Shown here: in pieces, positions 38,661 to 50,859 of the stretch
How the letters are laid out: every line of letters starts with the position of its first letter
Position numbering within the stretch: the stretch's first letter is position 1
Assembly (NCBI RefSeq): GCF_046630445.1
Contig: NC_092336.1
Span: 208,291,001-208,355,000 of the forward strand
From: Rutidosis leptorrhynchoides
Lineage: Eukaryota; Streptophyta; Magnoliopsida; Asterales; Asteraceae
DNA length: 64,000 nt
Reading direction: 5' to 3'
Position numbers and translations under genes: made by a program
The notes under the pieces: model-generated
Told to the model about the DNA's origin: nothing
Database searches by the model: none
The model's input: only the letters and a program-made list of their open reading frames with translations

Positions 38661-41600
38661 TGAAATGTCCCGTTCTTATTGATTAAAAACGTTTCATATT
38701 AATTGATTTCGTTGCGAGGTTTTGACCTCTATATGAGACGTTTTTCAAAGACTGCACTCATTTTTAAAACAAACCATAACCTTTATTTCATAGATAAAGG
38801 TTTTTAAAAAAACTTTACGTAGATTATCAAATACTGATAATCTAAAATATCATGTTTACACACGACCATTACATAATGGTTTACAATACAAATATGTTAC
38901 AACAAAATAAGTTTCTTGAATGCAGTTTTTACACAATATCATACAAGCATGGACTCCAAATCTCGTCCTTATTTAAGTATGCGACAGCGGAAGCTCTTAA
39001 TAATCACCTGAGAATAAACATGCTTAAAACGTCAACAAAAATGTTGGTGAGTTATAGGTTTAACCTATATATATCAAATCATAATAATAGACCACAAGAT
39101 TTCATATTTCAATACACATCCCATACATAGAGATAAAAATCATTCATATGGTGAACACCTGGTAACCGACATTAACAAGATGCATATATAAGAATATCCC
39201 CATCATTCCGGGACACCCTTCGGATATGATATAAATTTCGAAGTACTAAAGCATCCGGTACTTTGGATGGGGTTTGTTAGGCCCAATAGATCTATCTTTA
39301 GGATTCACGTCAATTAGGGTGTCTGTTCCCTAATTCTTAGATTACCAGACTTAATAAAAAGGGGCATATTCGATTTCGATAATTCAACCATAGAATGTAG
39401 TTTCACGTACTTGTGTCTATTTTGTAAATCATTTATAAAACCTGCATGTATTCTCATCCCAAAAATATTAGATTTTAAAAGTGGGACTATAACTCACTTT
39501 CACAGATTTTTACTTCGTCGGGAAGTAAGACTTGGCCACTGGTTGATTCACGAACCTATAATAATATATACATATATATCAAAGTATGTTCAAAATATAT
39601 TTACAACACTTTTAATATATTTTGATGTTTTAAGTTTATTAAGTCAGCTGTCCTCGTTAGTAACCTACAACTAGTTGTCCACAGTTAGATGTACAGAAAT
39701 AAATCGATAAATATTATCTTGAATCAATCCACGACCCAGTGTATACGTATCTCAGTATTGATCACAACTCAAACTATATATATTTTGGAATCAACCTCAA
39801 CCCTGTATAGCTAACTCCAACATTCACATATAGAGTGTCTATGGTTGTTCCGAAATATATATAGATGTGTCGACATGATAGGTCGAAACATTGTATACGT
39901 GTCTATGGTATCTCAAGATTACATAATATACAATACAAGTTGATTAAGTTATGGTTGGAATAGATTTGTTACCAATTTTCACGTAGCTAAAATGAGAAAA
40001 ATTATCCAATCTTGTTTTACCCATAACTTCTTCATTTTAAATCCGTTTTGAGTGAATCAAATTACTATGGTTTCATATTGAACTCTATTTTATAAATCTA
40101 AACAGAAAAAGTATAGGTTTATAGTCGGAAAAATAAGTTACAAGTCGTTTTTGTAAAGGTAGTCATTTTAGTCGAAAGAACGACGTCTAGATGACCATTT
40201 TAGAAAACATACTTCCACTTTGAGTTTAACCATAATTTTTGGATATAGTTTCATGTTCATAATAAAAATCATTTTCTCAGAATAACAACTTTTAAATCAA
40301 AGTTTATCATAGTTTTTAATTAACTAACCCAAAACAGCCCGCGGTGTTACTACGACGGCGTAAATCCGGTTTTACGGTGTTTTTCGTGTTTCCAGGTTTT
40401 AAATCATTAAGTTAGAATATCATATAGATATAGAACATGTGTTTAGTTGATTTTAAAAGTCAAGTTAGAAGGATTAACTTTTGTTTGCGAACAAGTTTAG
40501 AATTAACTAAACTATGTTCTAGTGATTACAAGTTTAAACCTTCGAATAAGATAGCTTTATATGTATGAATCAAATGATGTTATGAACATCATTACTACCT
40601 TAAGTTCCTTAGATAAACCTACTGGAAAAGAAAAAAAATGGATCTAGCTTCAACGGATCCTTGGATGGCTCGAAGTTCTTGAAGCAGAATCATGACACGA
40701 AAACAAGTTCAAGTAAGATCATCACTTGAAATAAGATTGTTATAGTTATAGAAATTGAACCAAAGTTTGAATATGATTATTACCTTGTATTAGAATGATA
40801 ACCTACTGTAAGAAACAAAGATTTCTTGAGGTTGGATGATCACCTTACAAGATTGGAAGTGAGCTAGCAAACTTGAAAGTATTCTTGATTTTATGTAACT
40901 AGAACTTGTAAAATATATGAAGAACACTTAGAACTTGAAGATAGAACTTGAGAGAGATCAACTAGATGAAGAAAATTGAAGAATGAAAGTGTTTGTAGGT
41001 GTTTTTGGTCTTTGGTGTATGGATTAGATATAAAGGATATGTAATTTTGTTTTCATGTAAATAAGTCATGAATGATTACTCATATTTTTGTAATTTTATG
41101 AGATATTTCATGCTAGTTGCCAAATGATGGTTCCCACATGTGTTAGGTGACTCACATGGGCTGCTAAGAGCTGATCATTGGAGTGTATATACCAATAGTA
41201 CATACATCTAAAAGCTGTGTATTGTACGAGTATGAATACGGGTGCATACGAGTAGAATTGTTGTTGAAACTGAACGAGGATGTAATTGTAAGCATTTTTG
41301 TTAAGTAGAAGTATTTTGATAAGTGTCTTGAAGTTTTTCAAAAATGTATGAATACATATTAAAACACTACATGTATATACATTTTAACTGAGTCGTTAAG
41401 TCATCGTTAGTCATTACATGTAAATGTTGTTTTGAAACCTTTAGGTTAACGATCTTGTTGAATGTTGTTAACCCATTGTTTATTATAATAAATGAGATGT
41501 TAAATTATTATATTATCATGATATTATGATATATAATATATCTTAGTATGATGTATATACAGTTAAATGTCGTTACAACGATAATCGTTACATATATGTC

Positions 41601-42102
41601 TCGTTTCGAAATCATTAAGTTAGTAGTCTTATTTTTACATATGTATTTCATTGTTAATACACTTAATAATATATTTACTTATCATTTAACATAATTAACC
41701 AAGTGTATCAATATCTTAATATGATTCATATGTACCTAGTAAGACGTTGTTATAACGATAATCGTTATATATATCGTTTTCGAGTTTCTTAAATTAATAG
41801 TCTCATTTTTATGTATATAACTCATTGTTAAAATACCTAATGAGATACATACTTATAATAAAAACATGTTAACTATATATATAACCATATATATGTCATC
41901 GTATAGTTTTTACAAGTTTTAACGTTCGTGAATCACCGGTCAACTTGGGTGGTCAACTTGGGTGGTCAATTGTCTATATGAAACATATTTCAATTAATCA
42001 AGTCTTAACAAGTTTGATTGCTTAACATGTTGGAAACATTTAATCATGTAAATATCAATCTCAATTAATATATATAAACATGGAAAAGTTCGGGTCACTA
42101 CA
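38661..42102 (-). repeat. Element 2A 5' LTR
   Basis: 3442 bp. The 13-14 bp length excess over the other LTR is a small tandem duplication (GGTCAACTTGGGT repeated) at about 41938-41965. TSD TAACT follows at 42103. Confidence 0.96.
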
Positions 42103-42749
42103 TAACTTCTCCTCAAAATCTTATCATTAAGCTTATGCGCCATAGACATAGCAGCTTCAATAGTCTGGGGCTCACTAGACTCAACCCCATGCTCGATCCG
42201 CTCAGATAACCCATCAATATAAGCTTCAATCTTAAGGTTCTCATCAGCATAAGTATTTGGACACAACAATGTTAGTTCAAAGAACCTCTGCTCATAGGCA
42301 TCTAACTCGGTGCCCTTCATCTTCAAATTCTTAAGCTCAGCCTCTAACTTCTTAAGTTCACCCCGGGGACGATAACGGGTGATCATTCTCTCTTTGAAAT
42401 CATTCCAAGTTAAACCATACGCTACATCATTACCCAAACTATTCACCAAGTTGTTCCACCAAGTTAATGCACTATCTTTAAGAGTGCAGCTTGCAAAACT
42501 AACCTTATCCTCCTCTCGGACTCGGCTAACCCTAAAAATAGACTCAATCTTCTCAAACCAACGAGTAAGTCCAATGGGTCTTTCAGTGCCACTAAATTCT
42601 TGTGGGCGACTTTCCATAAAAGACTTGTGGGAGCATCCCACCTGGTTGTTGTTATTCGCATTCGCATTAGCATTAGCTGCCATAGCAGCCGCAATCCCTT
42701 CGGAAATCATACGTTGCATGCGAGCTTCGTTGGAATCACGGGGAGGCAT
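42103..42749 (-). pseudogene. gag: Element 3 gag, N-terminal part
   Basis: ATG at 42749 (MPPRDSNEAR...) starts a Gag with an Ala/Asn-rich stretch near residues 25-35 and the gag domain with ALTWW near residue 100. The frame is open for about 216 codons until element 2A. Across the insertion the joined frame has a TAG within a few codons, and the zinc-knuckle part at 28402 is also broken. It splits at the TAACT duplication. Confidence 0.9.
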
Positions 42750-43180
42750 GATCTTCAAAACAGAATAACACGACTGTTAGTACTAAGAATAATACCAGTG
42801 TTATAAAGGAATAGATCGAACACGAAAGATTAACCATTAAAATAATAGTCAATAAACACTATGAGTAATAACATGATAGTTATGATAGTTATAGAAATAG
42901 CCACCACATGCATACATACTTTATGATAGAAATCATACAACATACATAGCACCTAACATACATGAAATATATTACGCATAATATAACATGCCAAGAGTCA
43001 CAACATCCGAAATAAAATGATAATGATAACCAGATGTTATAAAAGAAATAATCATCCATACATAAATGAAAAATATCCCATAACAAAATCCTCGACAAAA
43101 CGCCGTACATCACCCAAAATGAATGTATAAAAAGGATAATAAGTCTATGAAATAAAATGATCACTCATGATATCATCACA
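42750..43180 (-). other. Element 3 spacer between coiled-coil ORF and gag
   Basis: About 430 nt of AT-rich sequence without a supportable ORF on the sense strand; no copy of the element 2 PPT-like hairpin was found. Confidence 0.4.
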
Positions 43181-43609
43181 TCACATCTGCTTGGAGCGGG
43201 TGTGATAAGCTGGGCCGGTATGAGGCTCGTCAGGAGTCTCATACTTCCTCAACTTTCCTTTCACATCCTCCAACTCTGTCTTCATACCACGAACCACGCT
43301 CTCAAGAGCCTCGAACTTAGCGTCCACCTCTCGGTTACGCTTCCTAGTCTCGAACTCGATCCTATTCTTGAAACTAACAAACGAATCCATAGTAGCTCTA
43401 ATCTCATCCATCACCTCGTTATGCAGCAAGACACGCATACAGTCGCTAAGAGCACCAATACGAGTCTCATTCATATATGTCCTGGTCATGTGAGTGATGG
43501 TAGCCATGTAATAGTTAACCGGATCATCGATCAGAGGCTGACGTGCACGACGTCTAGCAGCAGACGGGGAAACAGGGGTAGGAACGAAATTGTTACTTGA
43601 AGCCGACAT
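43181..43609 (-). CDS. Coiled-coil ORF upstream of gag in element 3
   Basis: 142 aa from ATG 43609 (a second ATG at 43615 adds two residues). An Arg-rich N-terminal part (SAARRRARQ), a helical middle, and a Lys/Glu/Leu heptad-like coiled coil over about residues 80-128 (ALESVVRGMKTELEDVKGKL), with an HTRSKQM end. It remains open although the gag-pol of the same element carries many stops, which is notable for its size but may be chance. No known domain recognised. It occupies the same pre-gag slot as the acidic and F-box ORFs of element 2. Confidence 0.5.
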   Translation of the reverse strand: MSASSNNFVPTPVSPSAARRRARQPLIDDPVNYYMATITHMTRTYMNETRIGALSDCMRVLLHNEVMDEIRATMDSFVSFKNRIEFETRKRNREVDAKFEALESVVRGMKTELEDVKGKLRKYETPDEPHTGPAYHTRSKQM

Positions 43610-43801
43610 CTGCAAACAGTAAAATCACAAACCACATACAAAATAGAAATATCATAAGTAATAACTTATAATTATTCCTTATACGAAATGAAATGCATAA
43701 TAATGCTATAGCAAGGAAGGTCGGGCTGTAGACTAGACTCTAATGCACCCTAAAAACCACGGGTTGACCACATTAAGACCGCCTAGTTCCCTACAACCAA
43801 G

Positions 43802-43813
43802 GCTCTGATACCA
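43802..43813 (-). other. Primer binding site of element 3
   Basis: TGGTATCAGAGC on the minus strand, exact iMet complement, two bases from the LTR. Confidence 0.9.
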
Positions 43814-44819
43814 ACTGTGATGGCCCCGTCAATACACTTAACGGCTCCGTCACTTAGTCACACAGCTTGATCGAACTTAAATGAATTTAATAAACGACAT
43901 TGCATTCTTTTATTTCAAAAGTTTTCCAAAAAGGAAACATACCAAAATATGTAGTTTAAACAACCCAACATATTAATAATCAAAGTTGACATAAAACATT
44001 GTCAACAATACCCACAAGTTTAAATTATCAAAAAATAGAATGCAAGTTCAAAGTTTCATAAATGTTTAACAAAATCTGCCCAAATGCATGCAGACTCTTC
44101 TAACACAGCGAAAGCATCAAACAAACTCAAGTACATGTGAAAACATGCGAGTAAACTGTCAACAAAAATGTTGAGTGAATTATAGGTTTAAATAATCGTA
44201 TAAACTTTAGACCACAAGATTTAAATGTTAGAAAACATAAAACATTATTTCATTATCAATGAGCCACCTGGTAACCACTTAACCCTTTATTTACCCTTGC
44301 CAAACACAATAAATAATATACACTGAACAAGTGTATCTTCAACTAAATATGAAGTACTAAACATTCCAATTATAAATTGCTAGCGCGACTAGCTCGAAAT
44401 GGGGTTGTCAAACCCGATAGATCTATCCGTAGGATTCGCGTTCACCAGTCAGTGATTACAGTTACCAGACTAGGGAATATTTTTGTTCAACTCATAATGA
44501 ATAATTTAAATTTTAATTGTCACTTGTGTCTAAACGTAAAACAAAATGCATGTAATCACATCCCAAAAATATACTTTAAAGAGTATGAAAAACGAGACTA
44601 TAACTCACCTTTAAGCAAAAGAAGTAACCACACAAAAATGCGAACAGCGAACGAAGTAAGTGATCAAGAATGATTACAACGCCGACCTATAAATAAAGCA
44701 GGTCGATATAAATAACTAACTTATGTCAAGTCTTAGTATGATAGCTATAGTACATGTTGCAAGTAAACATAGAACAACACTCAACATGCTTCGGTTTGAT
44801 CAGAACAACGTAAGGACAC

Positions 44820-44991
44820 GTACTTTCTATTTTTAGAAAGTTTCTATTTTTAGCAGGTTTCCATTTTTAGAATGTTTCTATTTTAGGAAAGTTTCTTTTT
44901 TTGGAAAGTTTCCAAATTTAGAAAATTTCCATACTTAGAAAGTTTCTATTTTTATAAAGTTGTTAAGTTAGGAAAGTTTCCTTAATTAGAA
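44820..44991. repeat. Short tandem repeats in element 3 LTR
   Basis: About nine imperfect units of 17-20 bp around AGAAAGTTTCTATTTTT, each with a small GGAAAGTTTCC-type palindrome. Confidence 0.8.
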
Positions 44992-45058
44992 AGTCAACTA
45001 AAAGTCAAAGTCAACCGAAAGTCAACTCAAAAGTCAACCTTGGTCAAACATAGTCAAC
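44992..45058 (-). promoter_or_regulatory. W-box array in element 3 LTR
   Basis: Seven TTGAC cores in 67 nt on the element's sense strand, several as the full W-box TTGACT/TTGACC. A WRKY-responsive enhancer is plausible by analogy with defence-induced plant retrotransposons; not demonstrated. Confidence 0.45.
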
Positions 45059-46947
45059 ATTGAATTTTAAAGTATAAGTTATATTAATAATATAAGTTAT
45101 AATTTTATTTAAAGTCAAATATGTATAATTATATCATATCATAAGTTTAATTAAATGAAAATAAATTATTAAAGTTAACATAAGTTTAAATGATATAATT
45201 AATATAACATAAGTATTTAATTAATTAATTAAAATTAATCATAATTAAGTATTATTAATTAATAATAGATTTGAAATCATATCATAAGTATTATTAATTA
45301 ATAATGAATTATTAATCATATCATAAGTTTCTAATTATAATTATTAAATCATAAGTATTTAATAATTAAATTATAATTAAATAATAACTAAGCCTTATAA
45401 TAATTAAATAATTAATTAATCTTTATTATAAGTCTTATTATAATAATCTCATAACATAAGTTTAATACTTACCATAAATATTTTTCATTAATAATAAAAG
45501 TATTATTAATCATAAATTTAATTAAATGTTTAATTAAATCATAATTGATTAATAAATGATATAATAAATATGTATATCATAAGTCTTAAATTAAAATAAT
45601 TACTTTTTATATCATAAGTAATTTATTAATAATGAAAGTCATTATTTATGTCATAAGTCTTATTTAATAACCATAAGTTTTAATTAAAAGTTCATCGGGT
45701 CATAACTTGAGCCCCGGGAATCAGTTTTTGGCAAGTCTTATATATATATCTTCGCCTAACCAACCCACCTGACACATTAGTGTGCTCAAGAACACCCCAA
45801 GAACAGCCACCAAGTCGTGACCTACAGCCATTAATCAACTTGGAGCTTTAATCCATTCAAAAACATGTTTTAGTCATAACGGGTGATCCGTGGCTCGAAT
45901 TTCGATGACCCGAACATTAAAGTTCATCCAATCATCAATCCTAACACACTAGTACACCCTAAAGACTCCGGGAATCGAAATAACATGAATCCGAAGTCTA
46001 AATTCAATGTCTTGATGAGAGGAACACATCTAGACACTTTAATTTAACTCTTATATCAGTTATGTTTACGGAAATGATCAAACAAGCTGCTGTCCCAAAA
46101 CAATCAAACCGAAAACATGAATTAACGAGCATTTCTACGCATACTATCAACAATACAATAACATATAATCATCATACAATCAATATAACATACAAAATGA
46201 GTAAAATATAAGAAAAATTAAAAATCCTGGGTTAGGGTTTATACCCTAATCGAGAAAAGATTAATGTAGACGCATAGAGGAGAATGTGTAGAATCCGATT
46301 ATGCAAACGATTAGATGATCCAAGCTTGAAATTGATGAAGGATGATGATGATAGTGATGGTTGGTGGTGATGGCTCAACAAAGGGAGAAGAGGGAGAGAA
46401 GTAACTTGCTAGGTTTAGAAATTGGAAATTAGAAATGTTAAAATGTAATGTCAAAATCAAAAATGAAAAATGGGAGGGGATATGGGGAGGGGTCAGCCGA
46501 AATTCACAAAAGGGTGCGCCCCACTAGCCCAAAATGCTTAATGGTAAAATCCTTGTGGCCCGAATGCTCGAACGAAACCCGAAACGCGAAAACATGACTA
46601 CGCGATTGAAAATTCGGAGAGATAACAAATACGCGACGAAAAATATATATAAACACTATATATAAACATATGACATTAAAATATCATATTTAAAATAATT
46701 AGGAATTAAAAATCCCAAAAGCTCGACCGTTGATTTGAATACCGAAAAGATTCCCCGGATAGAAATCCACGATTCGTATGAACGTACGATTTAAAATATG
46801 AATACAAATATTCATTTAACACATAATAATTAATATATTATTAATAAAATAATAATATAGGTCACAGAAATGACACGACACGAATAACAATTAACGGGCG
46901 TTAAATAATAAACGGTAGAAGATAACGGAAAAAGTAGGGTCGTTACA

Positions 46948-47514
46948 TTTTGCGAGTTTGAACCAGGTATTTTCAATCACTCTTTTAATGTTAAATAAGT
47001 ACTATTTATGACAAGGAAAATAGTAGTTGTAATGAAAATTAGAGGAATGTGGTGAGAGAATGAATATAGTTTAATTATTTTGACCAAGTTAACAACGACA
47101 AGTTTCTTAGTCGAAATTTGTGATCCCACGGGTCATTAATCTAAATGACTTTAGCATTTACATTCACTTAATATCTACAATATATCATTATACTGTTTTG
47201 TTTAAACAAGCCTGTGGTTCTACGGGTCATTTCACTAGTTAATGGTAGATTTGCATAATACTTGCATCATAAGTTTAGGATTTTAATAGAATTTAAGATA
47301 ATTTATTTAAGTTATTAAATAATTAGTTACTATAAGTATAATTTTTTTAATTATAAAATATTTAGGTTTTATAACATCATCTAAGTGACTCAAATTTTTT
47401 TCTTTTTATTATTGATTTTTTCTTAATAAAAGAGTTATTTGAGCAAATTAAACATTACTGTCATCCTCATCGGTTAAAACTTAAATACCGAAAATTAATG
47501 AATACAAAAATTCT
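46948..47514. other. Spacer between the nest and the copia element
   Basis: AT-rich sequence, no ORF with recognisable product. Two similar CCCACGGGTCATTAATCTA / CTACGGGTCATTTCACTAG segments suggest remnants of Helitron ends. Confidence 0.4.
47205..47238 (+). mobile_element. Possible Helitron 3' terminus
   Basis: A small hairpin (CCTGT-GGTTCT-ACGGG) is followed eight nt later by CTAG and then T, the layout of plant Helitron 3' ends. No 5' TC end or helicase was found, so this is a fragment at best. Confidence 0.3.
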
Positions 47515-47519
47515 CCTTG

Positions 47520-47757
47520 TGTTATAAAATATCTAGATTGTGTTATAAAATATCTAGATTGGATGTTAATTTTATTATTATTATATTTCTTGCATAGTAA
47601 TATTTTATACTATAAATAGACATGTATGGTAACCATTTAAGGTGCACCATTTCTCTTGAAATATCAATATCAATATTTCTTCTCTCCTTCTTCTCTCTTT
47701 TTCTCTCTTTGTTCTTATAACCATTAAAGGTAGTTATAAGCCTACTGAATTATAACA
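47520..47757 (+). repeat. Element 5 5' LTR
   Basis: 238 bp, matches 53945-54182 at essentially every base. It opens with two tandem copies of TGTTATAAAATATCTAGATTG and contains a CT-rich stretch. A primer site should start at 47758 (CGTTATCAGCACG), but I cannot assign its tRNA. Confidence 0.93.
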
Positions 47758-47875
47758 CGTTATCAGCACGAAAAGCTTAGTGTAATTAAAAGATATCTCA
47801 AACGATCACGAATCACTAATCAAGGTATGAAATTATTAATAATTTTCAGACTCGAATATATCAAATTTTGGACTA

Positions 47876-48259
47876 CTAACATTTATATTTATGTTATTTA
47901 AGTTATATATGGTCGGTTATACCACCTGAATTATATTTCTGTAATCTAACTTTTACTAACTTCACTAACATTTATATTTATGTTATTTAAGTTATATATG
48001 GTCGGTTATACCGCCTGAATTATATTTATGTAATCTAACTTTTATTAACTTCACTAACATTTATATTTATGTTATTTAAGTTATATATGGTCGGTTATAC
48101 CGCCTGAATTATATTTCTGTAATCTAACTTTCATTAACTTCACTAACATTTATATTTATGTTATTTAAGTTATATATGGTCGGTTATACCGCCTGAATTA
48201 TATTTTCTGTAATCTAACTCTTATTAACTTCACTAACATTTATATTTATGTTAATAAGA
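47876..48259. repeat. Tandem repeat, 89-bp unit, four copies plus part
   Basis: Starts recur at 47876, 47965, 48054, 48143 and 48233. The unit includes GGTCGGTTATACCGCCTGA. It is in the element 5 leader. Confidence 0.95.
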
Positions 48260-48269
48260 CCTCATGATT

Positions 48270-48336
48270 GTACGCAACACGTCATTTGACAACACGGTAC
48301 TTTATGTACGCAACACGTCATTTGACAACACGGTAC
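48270..48336. repeat. Tandem repeat, two exact 31-nt copies, period 36
   Basis: GTACGCAACACGTCATTTGA and the following 11 nt occur at 48270-48300 and 48306-48336. Confidence 0.93.
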
Positions 48337-48454
48337 CATGGGTCGAGATTAATTCCGATCAATACGAATACGATGGGGTCTTTATATGTTATCTAACATT
48401 TATGATTACTTATGCAATTAATCATTATTTATTTCATGCATACTAATGTTTATT

Positions 48455-48897
48455 CTTAAAAGTAAATCTTAAAAGTTAAAATAAGAAAAAATAGTTTGTA
48501 TTTTTATTAAAAGTAAATCTTAAAAGTTAAAATAAGAAAAAATAGTTTGTATTTTTATTAAAAGTAAATCTTAAAAGTTAAAATAAGAAAAAGTAGTTTG
48601 TATTTTTATTAAAAGTAAATCTTAAAAGTTAAAATAAGAAAAAGTAGTTTGTATTTTTATTAAAAGTAAATCTTAAAAGTTAAAATAAGAAAAAGTAGTT
48701 TGTATTTTTATTAAAAGTAAATCTTAAAAGTTAAAATAAGAAAAGTAGTTTGTATTTTTATTAAAAGTAAATCTTAAAAGTTAAAATAAGAAAAAGTAGT
48801 TTGTATTTTTATTAAAAGTAAATCTTAAAAGTTAAAATAAGAAAAAGTAGTTTGTATTTTTATTAAAAGTAAATCTTAAAAGTTAAAATAAGAAGAA
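48455..48897. repeat. Tandem repeat, 51-bp unit, about nine copies
   Basis: Period 51 (one unit 50), starts near 48461, 48512, 48563, 48614, 48665, 48716, 48766, 48817 and 48868. The unit includes AGTAAATCTTAAAAGTTAAA. Very uniform; non-coding. Confidence 0.95.
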
Positions 48898-48951
48898 AAA
48901 AATCTTGTCCTTTATATTACTCATACGCGTTTTGATATAGTGACTTTATTC

Positions 48952-49026
48952 GTTAACGTCAACTAACGACGTTACAACGGTCATATATACATAACGGTTG
49001 TTAACGTCAACTGACGACATTACAAC
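48952..49026. repeat. Tandem duplication, period 48
   Basis: GTTAACGTCAACTAACGACG at 48952 and GTTAACGTCAACTGACGACA at 49000, each followed by TTACAAC. Confidence 0.85.
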
Positions 49027-49126
49027 AACTATATTTTTCAAATATAAAATAAACATCTCCGTTTTCACATTTTCACAAATCAATCTTCATTTTTCAGATT
49101 ACTACTCTCAAAAAGTTTTTGTAAAA

Positions 49127-49291
49127 ATGATTCACACAAGGATGATTTTTCCTATTGTATTGGTCATATTAACTATCATCATTGTTGCTAATATACCACC
49201 GGGTGAACCTATATTCTATCCTGCCCTTGTGGTTTTATTATTTGTAATCATACCATTATTCTGTTGTTTGCTACTTATGAATTTAAAATGA
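49127..49291 (+). CDS. Small hydrophobic ORF with two membrane segments in element 5 leader
   Basis: 54 codons from ATG 49127, preceded by AAAA. Two hydrophobic stretches (residues about 6-22 and 29-50) are separated by PPGEPIF, giving a hairpin-like double-membrane-span profile, then a short end NLK. An in-frame ATG at 48998 would give 97 aa. It lies before gag in an otherwise broken element. No family recognised; it may be a chance ORF in AT-rich DNA, where T-rich codons yield hydrophobic residues. Confidence 0.35.
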   Translation: MIHTRMIFPIVLVILTIIIVANIPPGEPIFYPALVVLLFVIIPLFCCLLLMNLK

Positions 49292-49374
49292 TTCTAATTT
49301 CATTTTATTATTTGTCTATGAATAGAAGTTGATTATGATTATGATTTATGTTATTCATCTTTTTGATAATAGAA

Positions 49375-49842
49375 AATATCGAATTTGAAAAGGCTTAAAT
49401 TTGCTCATTTAGAACAAGTGGGAACAACTACTTAATATGGGTTATGAATGTAGAAAAAAATCTCGAATCAAACGGTATTTTAGAAACCCTGAATGAAAAT
49501 AACAATTATTCCGAACAACAGAAAGCAATAGTAAGTATTTTTCTTAGCAAACATATTGACGAGTCCTTAGAATCTACATATTATATGATCGAAAATCCAA
49601 GTGTATTATGGAAAATACTCAAAGATAGATACGATATTAATTATCAAAAAAATAAAAAAATAATAATAACGGTGATCCATGAAAGAATAAAATTAAAGAT
49701 ATTAGTAGACGCTCTTATAAGAATTCCGGAGATTCTTATTAATGATCTGGTAACGTGGATCATCAGTCTAGTATTTCTTGAATACATGAACATCTTATTT
49801 AGCTCTACAAATAAGTCCCAAAAGAAAAGAAAACGAGAGTGA
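49375..49842 (+). pseudogene. Element 5 gag remnant
   Basis: Copia-type Gag: a NYLIWVMNVE motif followed by residues typical of the UBN2/DUF4219-like domain (LWKILKDRYD). A stop precedes NYLIW near 49403, and the frame is lost after about 49842 without a zinc knuckle. Confidence 0.75.
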
Positions 49843-50422
49843 ATCTGTTGACAAATCTTGATTAAATTAACCCTGAGCTACCTTGAGACTTGAATGATTT
49901 GAATTTTCTAAGATGCCTAGTTTTTTTTATGTATCACTCATAAATAAATGGTTTTAGACCATAACGCATATGTTTTATTAAGTGTTATCTTTTATGTACT
50001 TCAGATTATAACTTGTTTGCAGGTAATATAATTTGATTATCTTGCTGAAATATAACTCATTATTTGCTTATCTTATTTGAAGTTTTAGTATGAATCCTGC
50101 TGAAATACAACATCAATTAAATGGTAAAGACCTATGTATTGGAGATAGTAGTAACATACACACTATGATCAAATCTAGGAAATATTTCATTGATTTAAAT
50201 CAAATGAAGGAATTATAAATACTATATCAGCTCTTGCAAACTTGATATAAGGAACGAAAAAGGCAAAATTTCATATTACCAAATGGTACGAATTTTTTGG
50301 TAAACAATGTCTTGTTTTCTCCCAAATCAAAGAGAAATTTGTTAAGTTTCTCTGATATATATCATAATGGATATGATTATCAGTCAATGATTATCGAAAA
50401 TGAGAAATATCTATGTAGCACC

Positions 50423-50814
50423 GAAAAGCGCATATGATAAAAAGCGCATATGATGAAAAGCGCAGCGCATAGGATTAAAAGCGCATATGATAAAAAGCGC
50501 ATATGATGAAAAGCGCAGCGCATATGATTAAAAGCGCATATGATAAAAAACGCATATGATGAAAAGCGTAGCGCATATAATTAAAAGCGCATATAATGAA
50601 AAGTGCATATGACGAAAAGCGCAGCACATATGATTAAAAGCGCATATGGTGAAAATGATATATGATGAAAAGCACATATGGTGATTAATGAAAATCACAT
50701 ATGGTGATTAATGAAAAGCATATATAGTGATTAATGAAAAGCACATATAGTGATTAACGAAAAACACATATGATGATTAATGAAAAGCACATATGGCGAT
50801 TAATGAAAAGCACA
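50423..50814. repeat. Tandem repeat built on AAAAGCGCATATGAT
   Basis: More than 20 imperfect 14-23 nt units over 390 bp, drifting from AAAGCGCATATGATG to GATTAATGAAAAGCACATATGG. It occupies the place of the protease and integrase start. Confidence 0.92.
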
Positions 50815-50859
50815 TTGAGAAATAATCACCAATGTTTCTTGAAAGAATTCAAGGGTATA

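Larger units (their letters stand above)
28618..42102 (-). mobile_element. Element 2A: complete Ty3/gypsy element with two extra ORFs
   Basis: 13,485 bp with LTRs of 3429 and 3442 bp and a 5-bp TSD. On the minus strand: 5' LTR, iMet-variant primer site, acidic ORF, F-box-like ORF, PPT-like hairpin, gag-pol in one frame, PPT, 3' LTR. About 20 LTR differences by eye, so older than element 1. Gag-pol has one nonsense codon and the F-box ORF another. Chromovirus-like pol end as in element 1. Confidence 0.96.
42103..46947 (-). mobile_element. Element 3, right segment (5' LTR to gag)
   Basis: Minus strand from 46947: 5' LTR, primer site, coiled-coil ORF, gag N-terminal part up to the 2A insertion. 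It continues at 28617. The LTR start TGTAACGACCC...CTTTTTCCGTT is related to that of element 1. Confidence 0.92.
43816..46947 (-). repeat. Element 3 5' LTR
   Basis: 3132 bp, minus strand TGTAACGACCC...CATCACA. The partner LTR is off the left edge, so the ends are set by the primer site and by similarity to element 1. Holds a W-box array, short tandem repeats and a strongly AT-rich core (45060-45680). Confidence 0.85.

Noticed and set aside
28618-42102. Element 2A and 2B as a segmental or assembly duplication
   Set aside because: The two copies have different flanking duplications (TAACT and TCACT) and different LTR lengths, so they are separate insertions.
48455-48897. Regular 51-bp array considered as a CRISPR-like or satellite locus
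   Set aside because: Units are contiguous without unique spacers, sit inside a copia element in a plant genome, and do not extend beyond it.
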